Assembly: GCA_023260175.1 (NCBI GenBank)
Contig: JALQWD010000129.1
Location: 1 to 6,861, forward strand
DNA from: Candidatus Nanopelagicaceae bacterium
GTDB lineage: Bacteria > Actinomycetota > Actinomycetes > Nanopelagicales > Nanopelagicaceae
Reading direction: 5' to 3'
Length of the DNA stretch: 6,861 nucleotides
Part shown: in pieces, positions 1-5,276 of the stretch
Numbering within the stretch: position 1 is the stretch's first letter
Layout: every line of letters starts with the position of its first letter
Program-made: the position numbers and the translations under genes
Notes under the pieces: generated by a model
Database searches by the model: none
What the model saw: only the letters and a program-made list of their open reading frames with translations
Told to the model about the DNA's origin: nothing

Positions 1-174
1 TGTCCGGGCCAGCGCATGCTGCGCTGCCTGGGTGCCCGCGATACGACCAAAGGCCGTGCCGATCGACATGCCCACGCCGGCGGTGTAGCCCTTGCCCAGT
101 ACATTGCCGGCCATCATTTCGCCCGCCACAAACAGGTTCGGGCTGGGGGTGTTGTTGAAACGCACGGCGGCGGT
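1..174 (-). CDS. tcuA: C-terminal fragment of a TcuA-like FAD-dependent dehydrogenase (foreign segment, truncated at both ends)
   Basis: Read on the - strand in the frame whose last codon covers bases 3-1, this stretch is open and gives a protein piece with the motifs PNLFVAGEMMAGN, GKGYTAGVGMSIGTAF and GRIAG. These fit the C-terminal FAD-contacting segment of the fumarate reductase/succinate dehydrogenase flavoprotein superfamily, and most closely, from memory, the tricarballylate dehydrogenase TcuA of betaproteobacteria, which oxidises tricarballylate to cis-aconitate. The fragment has neither start nor stop: its 3' end runs off the window at base 1, and upstream of about base 174 the reading enters dnaJ sequence in antisense. 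Hand-counted GC over 1-165 is about 65%, far above the rest of the window. The family assignment is fairly firm; the exact substrate (TcuA rather than another FAD_binding_2 enzyme) is less sure. It is probably not part of the same chromosome as the rest. Confidence 0.6.
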
Positions 175-185
175 GCAGGTGGATT
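160..185. other. Probable chimeric join between unrelated genomes
   Basis: To the left, the - strand carries good flavoprotein sequence up to roughly the residues TAAVRF (about 174-157). To the right, the + strand carries good DnaJ Gly/Phe sequence from GGGAGGFNGG (166 onward). Both readings are plausible across the short Gly-rich stretch ggcggcggtgcaggtgg (166-182), so the exact breakpoint cannot be fixed and may lie in a short shared sequence. GC changes abruptly here. No inverted repeat, target duplication or integrase trace is visible, which argues against a mobile-element boundary. I infer an assembly or amplification chimera; a real deletion or rearrangement is possible but less likely. 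Confidence 0.75.
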
Positions 186-1071
186 CAATGGCGGTTTTGG
201 TTTTAACGACATCATGGATGCTTTCTTTGGTGGCGGCGGACAACAACGTGGCCCTCGCTCACGTGCACGTTCTGGACAAGATGCGCTAATTAGAGTTGAA
301 GTTTCATTAGAAGAAGCATGCTTTGGTGTTGAGCGCGAAATAAATGTAGAGAGCGCAGTGCGTTGTGAAAAATGTTCAGGCAGTGGTTGCCAAGAAGGAA
401 CATCTCCAACAACTTGCGGAATTTGTAAAGGTCGCGGCGAAACACAACAAGTTACCCGTTCAATTCTCGGACAGGTAATGACTTCACGTCCATGCGCTGC
501 CTGCCAAGGTTTTGGAACCACAATTGCAAGTCCATGCCGTGAATGTCATGGCGATGGTCGTGTACGTGCAAGACAGAGCATTAATGTAAAGATTCCTGGC
601 GGTGTCGAAACCGGAAATCGAATTCAATTATCTGGTCGCGGTGAAGTTGGACCCGGAGGAGGACCTGCTGGTGACCTCTATGTAGAGATTATTGAACGCG
701 AACATGAATACTTAGTACGTGATGGCGAGACACTTCATTTAGCACTTTCAATTCCATTTAGCGCAGCAACTTTAGGTACAAAAACCACTGTTAACTCGCT
801 AGATGGCGAAGAAGCAGTGGAAATCAAAGCCGGCACTCAATCTGGCGCAAAGATTGCGCTTAAAGGAAAAGGCATGACCCGTCTTCGTGGTTCGGGTCGC
901 GGTGATTTAATTGTGCATATCGAAGTAATTACGCCCACAAAGTTAAATCGCGAAGAGGAAGAGTTAATAAAGAGATTCGCAGAGCTACGTGGCGAAGACG
1001 GCAATTCAGCCAAGGTTAAGGCTGATGATGGTTCTTTATTAAATAAGATCCGCGGAGCATTTAGATTCTGA
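166..1071 (+). CDS. dnaJ: Chaperone DnaJ, 5'-truncated (J domain missing at the join)
   Basis: Hsp40 co-chaperone that delivers unfolded substrates to DnaK and stimulates its ATPase in the cytoplasm. The visible part begins in the Gly/Phe region (GGFNGGFGFNDIMDAFFGGGG). It continues with four intact CxxCxGxG zinc-binding repeats between 364 and 558 (CEKCSGSG, CGICKGRG, CAACQGFG, CRECHGDG), then the two C-terminal beta-sandwich substrate-binding domains, including the IPGGVETGNRIQLSGRGE segment. About 300 residues remain of the usual 370-390; the J domain with its HPD motif is absent. The frame stays open upstream to an ATG at 16, but residues before about 166 read as antisense flavoprotein sequence and resemble no J domain, so that start is not real. 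The position directly before rsmE suggests the hrcA-linked dnaJ2 copy of actinobacteria, with hrcA expected upstream in the true genome. The TGA stop shares one base with the rsmE ATG. Confidence 0.93.
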   Translation, partial: GGGAGGFNGGFGFNDIMDAFFGGGGQQRGPRSRARSGQDALIRVEVSLEEACFGVEREINVESAVRCEKCSGSGCQEGTSPTTCGICKGRGETQQVTRSILGQVMTSRPCAACQGFGTTIASPCRECHGDGRVRARQSINVKIPGGVETGNRIQLSGRGEVGPGGGPAGDLYVEIIEREHEYLVRDGETLHLALSIPFSAATLGTKTTVNSLDGEEAVEIKAGTQSGAKIALKGKGMTRLRGSGRGDLIVHIEVITPTKLNREEEELIKRFAELRGEDGNSAKVKADDGSLLNKIRGAFRF

Positions 1072-1760
1072 TGCTCCAACTCTTCTATGTAGATGAAATC
1101 TCTACGCCAAAACTAGATGGCGATAACGCGCATCATGCTGACCGAGTATTGCGTATGAAAGCGGGCGAATCCCTACTTGTCTCTGATGGCGCAGGCAATT
1201 GGGCAAAATGTGAAATTACAGCAATTACCAAAAAGGATGTTGATCTAAAGATAACCGAAAGCGGCTTTGAAGAGAGTAGTTCGCCAAAGATTTCTGTTCT
1301 GCAAGCGATTCCTAAGAACGATCGCGCAAGAGAGACAGTTGAATTACTCACTGCAGCTGGCGTTTCGAATATTTACCCATGGCAAGCTCAACGTGCAATC
1401 GGCAAAGAGAGTGATAAGTGGAGAGTTGCAGCAATCGAAGCAAGCAAACAGAGCAGACGTTTTTACATTCCTCAAGTAACAACGAAACTTGATACCAGCT
1501 CTGCTTTGGAGCTATTTAAAAAATATGATCAAGTCTTGGTCTGTCACGAATCTGCGATTACTAAATTATCTGAAGTCTTAAAACCAGCTTTGAATACTTT
1601 GATTGTCATTGGGCCAGAAGGTGGGATAACCGATGAAGAACTTTCCGTATTTGAATCGGCAGGCGCCAAAGTGATCAAGTTAGGTCGCCCAGTCCTACGT
1701 TCGGCGCATGCCGGAATCGCTGCAATTAGCGCCGTCAGCGCCCTAATGCAGGTATGGTAA
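1071..1760 (+). CDS. rsmE: 16S rRNA (uracil-1498-N3)-methyltransferase RsmE
   Basis: SPOUT-fold, SAM-dependent enzyme that methylates N3 of U1498 in helix 44 of 16S rRNA on the 30S subunit. At 229 residues it is close to the usual family length. An N-terminal PUA-like RNA-binding part (about 1-70, with HHADRVLRMKAGE) is followed by the methyltransferase domain. Diagnostic stretches are IPKNDRARETVELLTAAGV (about 80-98), EASKQSRR (123-130), the SAM-binding knot loop IGPEGGITDEEL (180-191) and LGRPVLRSAHAG (204-215). The last varies from the LGxRILRxETA form of proteobacteria but fits what I recall of actinobacterial RsmE. The ATG overlaps the dnaJ stop as TGATG, so translation is probably coupled to dnaJ; an upstream GGAG (1054-1057) is about 13 bases away, rather far for a ribosome binding site. 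The dnaJ-rsmE pairing is widespread in bacteria. Confidence 0.95.
   Translation: MLQLFYVDEISTPKLDGDNAHHADRVLRMKAGESLLVSDGAGNWAKCEITAITKKDVDLKITESGFEESSSPKISVLQAIPKNDRARETVELLTAAGVSNIYPWQAQRAIGKESDKWRVAAIEASKQSRRFYIPQVTTKLDTSSALELFKKYDQVLVCHESAITKLSEVLKPALNTLIVIGPEGGITDEELSVFESAGAKVIKLGRPVLRSAHAGIAAISAVSALMQVW
1753..1758 (+). promoter_or_regulatory. Candidate -10 element (TATGGT) for a leaderless HIT mRNA
   Basis: TATGGT fits the actinobacterial -10 consensus TANNNT and ends 6 bases before the ATG at 1765, the spacing that would place the transcription start on the start codon. No Shine-Dalgarno sequence precedes this gene. No clear -35 hexamer is visible, and the site overlaps the end of rsmE, so it is only a suggestion. 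Confidence 0.35.
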
Positions 1761-1764
1761 TTAC

Positions 1765-2112
1765 ATGGCGCTAGATTCAAATTGCATCTTCTGCAAGATT
1801 ATCGAGGGTGATATTCCTGCAGAGATTGTTTACCGCGATGAAAATGTTCTGGCATTTAATGATTTAAATCCGCAAGCTCCAACACATATTCTCTTGGTAC
1901 CAACACTGCACGTTGAGAATGCAGCTGCGATGGCAGAAGCCAGCGCAGTAGTTAGCGCAGCGCTTCTAAAGGCAGCCAAAGTAATTGCAACCGAACGCCA
2001 ATTGCCGGGTTATCGCACCGTATTTAATACTGGCGAAGCGGTCGGTCAATCGGTTTTTCACGCTCATATGCATCTTCTGGGCGGGCGCGATTTCACTTGG
2101 CCGCCAGGTTAG
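1765..2112 (+). CDS. HIT-family (HinT-like) nucleotide hydrolase
   Basis: Small cytoplasmic histidine-triad protein; HinT-type members hydrolyse purine nucleoside phosphoramidates and related AMP conjugates. The physiological substrate here cannot be read from sequence. The 115-residue length is normal for HinT. The N-terminal CIFCKI motif (C7, C10) is typical of zinc-binding bacterial members, and NDLNPQAPTHILLVPTLHV (about 32-50) is the nucleotide-binding core. The triad is VFHAHMHLLGG with H99, H101 and H103; by analogy with human HINT1, H101 is the nucleophile. A nearby TGEAVGQSVFH also matches the family. It starts four bases after the rsmE stop, without a Shine-Dalgarno sequence. A HIT gene between rsmE and phoH is, as I recall, a common actinobacterial arrangement. 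Confidence 0.93.
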   Translation: MALDSNCIFCKIIEGDIPAEIVYRDENVLAFNDLNPQAPTHILLVPTLHVENAAAMAEASAVVSAALLKAAKVIATERQLPGYRTVFNTGEAVGQSVFHAHMHLLGGRDFTWPPG

Positions 2113-2116
2113 TCGC

Positions 2117-2122
2117 TAGACT
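2117..2122 (+). promoter_or_regulatory. Candidate -10 element (TAGACT) upstream of phoH
   Basis: The 19-base gap between the HIT gene and phoH holds TAGACT, a TANNNT match ending 9 bases before the phoH ATG at 2132. There is no Shine-Dalgarno sequence in the gap, so a leaderless or very short-leader transcript is plausible. The spacing is slightly longer than the 6-7 bases ideal for a strictly leaderless start, and no -35 is evident. Confidence 0.3.
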
Positions 2123-2131
2123 ATTTAACAC

Positions 2132-3121
2132 ATGGAACGAACTCTTATAACGGTACCGACCGCCATTCCAATGGTCGCACTAGTTGGCCCAGCAGATAAA
2201 AATTTACGTGAAATTGAAGGCGCATTTCCTAATGTCTCAATGACGGTGCGCGGAAATGAAATTGCGTTACGCGGAGATATCGAAGAGTGTGATCGCGTTG
2301 AGCAATTGGTTACCGAATTACTTGTAGTGCTCCGCTCTGGCCAAGATATAAATCCAGAGGTCATCAAGCGTTCAATTTCGATGCTCAAATCAAATCCACA
2401 GAAGCATCCTGCTGAAGTTCTATCTTTAAATATTGTTAGCAATCGTGGTCGCACTATTCGACCAAAGACGGCAAATCAAAAAGCTTATGTAGAAGCGATT
2501 GCAGAGAACACAATTACTTTTGGTATCGGCCCTGCTGGTACCGGTAAGACTTATCTGGCGATGGCGAAAGCTGTTGCGGCGCTTCAAGCGCGCGAAATTA
2601 ACCGAATTATTCTGACTCGTCCTGCCGTTGAAGCAGGAGAGCATCTCGGTTTTCTTCCAGGCACACTTACCGAAAAGATTGATCCATACCTTCGTCCGCT
2701 CTTTGATGCGCTTCATGACATGTTGGATCAAGATGCAATTCCAAAACTTATGCAATCTGGCGTAATTGAAGTCGCACCTCTTGCATACATGCGCGGCCGC
2801 ACATTAAATGATTCATTTATTATTTTGGATGAAGCCCAGAACACCACTCCAGAACAGATGAAGATGTTCCTAACTCGATTAGGTTTCGGTTCAAAAATGG
2901 TAATCACCGGTGACGTTACTCAGGTAGATCTTCCTGGCGGCAAGAATTCTGGCCTCGCCACAATTCGCAAGATTCTTGACGGAGTAGATGACATCAAATT
3001 TATGGATTTAACCGCAGAAGACGTGGTCCGCCATCGTTTGATTAGTGACATTGTCAGCGCCTACGAAAGCTACGAAAATGCGAAAGAGCAGAACGTTTCG
3101 CAGACTCGCCACCTACGATGA
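2132..3121 (+). CDS. phoH: PhoH-like P-loop ATPase (YbeZ type)
   Basis: Cytoplasmic P-loop NTPase of the PhoH/YbeZ family, generally linked to RNA metabolism and to YbeY; its precise biochemical role is not settled. At 329 residues it has the usual length. An N-terminal region of about 100 residues precedes the ATPase core. The core has Walker A GPAGTGKT (133-140), the family signature TRPAVEAGEHLGFLPG (162-177), Walker B FIILDEAQN (229-237) and the sensor-like ITGDVTQVDLP (258-268). All key residues are present. The ATG at 2132 gives a full-length N-terminus and lies 19 bases after the preceding stop. The 3' end overlaps ybeY in an ATGA motif, so the two should be co-translated, matching their widely conserved adjacency. 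The old name refers to phosphate-starvation induction in E. coli; no Pho box is seen here. Confidence 0.95.
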   Translation: MERTLITVPTAIPMVALVGPADKNLREIEGAFPNVSMTVRGNEIALRGDIEECDRVEQLVTELLVVLRSGQDINPEVIKRSISMLKSNPQKHPAEVLSLNIVSNRGRTIRPKTANQKAYVEAIAENTITFGIGPAGTGKTYLAMAKAVAALQAREINRIILTRPAVEAGEHLGFLPGTLTEKIDPYLRPLFDALHDMLDQDAIPKLMQSGVIEVAPLAYMRGRTLNDSFIILDEAQNTTPEQMKMFLTRLGFGSKMVITGDVTQVDLPGGKNSGLATIRKILDGVDDIKFMDLTAEDVVRHRLISDIVSAYESYENAKEQNVSQTRHLR

Positions 3122-3549
3122 TTGAAATTGAAAATCGCTCAGGTGAATTAGCGCCGGAAGCAGATGTACTTAAGTTGCTCCAATTTGCAGTTAAAGAACT
3201 TGGCCTGCATGAAGAATGCGAGTTGAGCTTAGCTTTTATTAACGATCAAGAGATGGAAGAGCTCCACATAAAGTGGATGGATCTTCCAGGATCTACTGAT
3301 GTAATGAGCTTTCCAATGGATGAGCTCCGTCCAAATGATCCAGAGCCAGGAATACTTGGCGATATTGTTATTTCGCCACGTTTTGCACGTGCACAAGCAG
3401 AGAAAGCCGGACATACATTTGAGCATGAAGTGAAAATCTTAGCGGCACATGGTTTATTGCATTTACTTGGCTATGACCATCAAGAACTCGTTGAAGAGAA
3501 AGTGATGTTTGCTTTGCAAGAAGATTTGGTAAAGAGAGCGGCGCAGTGA
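3118..3549 (+). CDS. ybeY: Endoribonuclease YbeY (16S rRNA 3'-end maturation / ribosome quality control)
   Basis: Metal-dependent single-strand endoribonuclease, implicated in E. coli in 16S rRNA 3'-end processing and removal of defective 70S ribosomes. The protein is 143 residues, slightly short but within the family range. The zinc site follows the pattern H-x3-H-x5-H in HGLLHLLGYDH (H111, H115, H121), preceded by the conserved GSTDVMSFPMDE (58-69) and GDIVIS (81-86). The ATG at 3118 overlaps the phoH stop by four bases (ATGA), and its own stop overlaps the next start as GTGA. Expression is therefore probably set by translation of phoH. Together with rsmE upstream, this window holds two proteins acting near the 3' part of 16S rRNA. 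Confidence 0.95.
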   Translation: MIEIENRSGELAPEADVLKLLQFAVKELGLHEECELSLAFINDQEMEELHIKWMDLPGSTDVMSFPMDELRPNDPEPGILGDIVISPRFARAQAEKAGHTFEHEVKILAAHGLLHLLGYDHQELVEEKVMFALQEDLVKRAAQ

Positions 3550-4475
3550 AGTACTTTATTTTGGCTTTAGTGGCATTCCTTTCAGGATTTGGCGCGATCT
3601 TTATCCGCCCATTCTCAAAGTTAATCGTCGGAATTGCTAATGCGCTTACCCCGGGCCAGCGATTTAAGAGCAACATTTTCAAGAACGAAGAAGAGCTTCG
3701 CGAGTTGGTAGACCAAGCTCACGAACGCGGTCTGGTTGAAGAAGATGAACATGAAATGATTCACTCTGTATTCGAACTCGGTGACACATTGGTACGAGAA
3801 TTAATGGTGCCACGTACCGAAATGGTATGGATCGAACACGATAAGACTCTGCGTCAAGCACTTTCACTTGCGCTACGTTCTGGCTATTCACGAATCCCAG
3901 TGGTCGGAGAAAATATCGATCAAATCGTCGGTATTGCTTACATCAAGGATTTAGCAAAGCGTTCGCATGATCACCACGAAGCAGAGCAAACTGAAAAAGT
4001 TGAACAATTGATGCGACCTGTGGTCTTTGTTCCAGAAATCAAATCTGCAGCTGAACTATTGAAAGATATGCAGCGCGATCAGATTCACTTGGCGATCGTC
4101 GTGGATGAATATGGTGGAACTGCAGGTCTCATTACTATCGAAGACATCATTGAGGAAATTGTTGGCGAAATTGCCGATGAATTTGATGATGAAGAAGAGC
4201 AATTTGTTTGGTTATCAGAAGACAAACTTCGCGTGCAGGCAAAAGTGCATATCGAAGATTTAGCTTCAGAGCTAGAGATTGAACTTGACCCTGAATTGGC
4301 AGAAGATGTCGACACCATTGGTGGATTAATGGCCAAAGTTTTAGGTCGTGTTCCAATTCCTGGATCTACATTTAATTTATCCGGCTGGAAGGTGACAGCG
4401 GAGCGCCCAGTTGGTCGCCGTCGCAGAATTAGCGCCGTAATCATGGAGCGCGAAGAGAGTGAAGTAGCGCTGTAA
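3546..4475 (+). CDS. CorC/HlyC-family CBS-domain protein with a reduced membrane domain
   Basis: Member of the CNNM/CorC/HlyC group, associated with Mg2+/Co2+ transport; older annotations call such proteins 'hemolysin'. A single hydrophobic segment at about 3-20 and a short amphipathic RPFSKLIVGIANAL are followed by the linker motif FELGDTLVRELMVPRTEM (76-93). Then come two CBS domains (about 84-140 and 155-205, with VVDEYGGTAGLITIEDIIEE) and the C-terminal transporter-associated domain (about 217-303). At 309 residues it is well short of the roughly 430 I recall for actinobacterial homologues, because most of the N-terminal DUF21/CNNM membrane domain is missing; E. coli CorC also lacks it. 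The GTG start at 3546 overlaps the ybeY stop (GTGA), and no room remains upstream for a longer frame. The family is certain; transport activity is doubtful without DUF21. Confidence 0.92.
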   Translation: MKYFILALVAFLSGFGAIFIRPFSKLIVGIANALTPGQRFKSNIFKNEEELRELVDQAHERGLVEEDEHEMIHSVFELGDTLVRELMVPRTEMVWIEHDKTLRQALSLALRSGYSRIPVVGENIDQIVGIAYIKDLAKRSHDHHEAEQTEKVEQLMRPVVFVPEIKSAAELLKDMQRDQIHLAIVVDEYGGTAGLITIEDIIEEIVGEIADEFDDEEEQFVWLSEDKLRVQAKVHIEDLASELEIELDPELAEDVDTIGGLMAKVLGRVPIPGSTFNLSGWKVTAERPVGRRRRISAVIMEREESEVAL

Positions 4476-4478
4476 CCT
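4473..4478 (+). promoter_or_regulatory. Candidate -10 element (TAACCT) for a leaderless FAH-family mRNA
   Basis: TAACCT begins on the TAA stop of the preceding gene and ends exactly 6 bases before the ATG at 4485, so transcription could start at the start codon. The 9-base gap contains no Shine-Dalgarno sequence. No clear -35 is seen, and the overlap with a stop codon makes part of the match likely by chance. Confidence 0.35.
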
Positions 4479-4484
4479 TGGTCC

Positions 4485-5276
4485 ATGCGCGTAATTAGAT
4501 TTACTCCAAAACCAGGTTCTGAACTTGGCAATGATCCGCTATTTGGCGTCATTGAAGATGATGAAAAAACCATTTCTGTCATCAATGGCGACCCACTATT
4601 TAATGGCATCGCCAAGAGCGGTCAATTAACTAATATCGACGATGTACGTTTATTGGCCCCCGTACTTCCACGAAGCAAAGTAGTTTGTATCGGAAAGAAT
4701 TACTCAGATCATGCAAAAGAGATGGGTGGAGAAGTTCCGGCAGAACCGATTATTTTCCTTAAACCAAATACATCCGTAGCTGGTCCAAACGATGTTATTC
4801 ATTGGCCATGGATGTCAGAACGTGTTGATCATGAAGCTGAACTAGCAATTGTGATTGGGCGTATTTGTAAAGATGTGCCACGCGAACGTGCAAGCGAAGT
4901 AATTTTCGGATACACAATCGGAAACGATGTAACTGCTCGTGATCTTCAATCAAGAGATGGTCAATGGACTCGCGCAAAAGGTTTTGACACCTTCTGTCCA
5001 CTTGGCCCATGGATTGATACAGATTTCATTCCAGGAAACCAGGAAATTACCTGCACCGTAAATGGGGAAGTGAAGCAAAAGGCGACACTTAATCAGATGA
5101 TCTTTGGAATTGAAGAGATTATTCACTTTGTTTCATCAGTGATGACCCTGCTCCCAGGCGATGTTATCTTGACCGGAACACCTGCTGGCATCGGTCCTAT
5201 GCCTGAAAAGGCATCAGTTACTTGCGCGATTTCAGGGTTAGGCGAATTAACTAATAAACTCAGCGCCCGTGGATAA
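4485..5276 (+). CDS. Fumarylacetoacetate hydrolase (FAH) family protein
   Basis: Cytoplasmic metal-dependent enzyme of the FAH superfamily, which includes acylpyruvases, oxaloacetate decarboxylases and the HpaG-type decarboxylase/isomerase of homoprotocatechuate breakdown. The substrate cannot be assigned from sequence. The protein is 263 residues: a short N-terminal domain of about 60 residues followed by the FAH core. Core motifs are VCIGKNYSDHAKEM (67-80, with the likely catalytic H76), the metal-ligand stretch DHEAELAIVIG (115-125, E117 and E119), GYTIGNDVTARDLQ (142-155, D148), AKGFDTFCPLGPW (164-176, K165) and LTGTPAGIGPM (229-239). All expected active-site residues are present. Its 3' end overlaps gltX by 8 bases; an FAH gene just before gltX is, as I recall, a usual actinobacterial pairing. 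It lacks a Shine-Dalgarno sequence. Confidence 0.92.
   Translation: MRVIRFTPKPGSELGNDPLFGVIEDDEKTISVINGDPLFNGIAKSGQLTNIDDVRLLAPVLPRSKVVCIGKNYSDHAKEMGGEVPAEPIIFLKPNTSVAGPNDVIHWPWMSERVDHEAELAIVIGRICKDVPRERASEVIFGYTIGNDVTARDLQSRDGQWTRAKGFDTFCPLGPWIDTDFIPGNQEITCTVNGEVKQKATLNQMIFGIEEIIHFVSSVMTLLPGDVILTGTPAGIGPMPEKASVTCAISGLGELTNKLSARG
5255..5260 (+). promoter_or_regulatory. Candidate -10 element (TAAACT) upstream of gltX
   Basis: TAAACT, inside the end of the FAH-family gene, ends 8 bases before the GTG start of gltX at 5269. No Shine-Dalgarno sequence lies at a useful distance. The gene could be served by a near-leaderless transcript from this hexamer, or simply read through from upstream. Confidence 0.25.

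Noticed and set aside
16..165. Apparent N-terminal 50 residues of the dnaJ frame as a novel domain replacing the J domain
   Set aside because: These codons are the antisense of a well-conserved flavoprotein C-terminus in GC-rich DNA, where long open frames arise easily; no J-domain feature such as HPD is present.
1..190. Mobile-element or integration boundary at the left end
   Set aside because: No terminal inverted repeat, target-site duplication, integrase or tRNA attachment site is visible; a chimeric join explains the data more simply.
114..521. 135-residue open frame on the minus strand
   Set aside because: It spans the chimeric join and is antisense to the DnaJ zinc-finger region; its sequence is Pro/Ser-rich with no recognisable motif and is in a different frame from the flavoprotein fragment.
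2426..2755. 109-residue minus-strand frame across phoH
   Set aside because: Antisense to the conserved PhoH Walker A region, with no recognisable domain and no upstream signal.
4085..4615. 176-residue open frame on the minus strand
   Set aside because: Antisense shadow of the CBS-domain gene and the start of the FAH-family gene; Ser-rich low-complexity translation produced by complementing acidic Glu/Asp codons.
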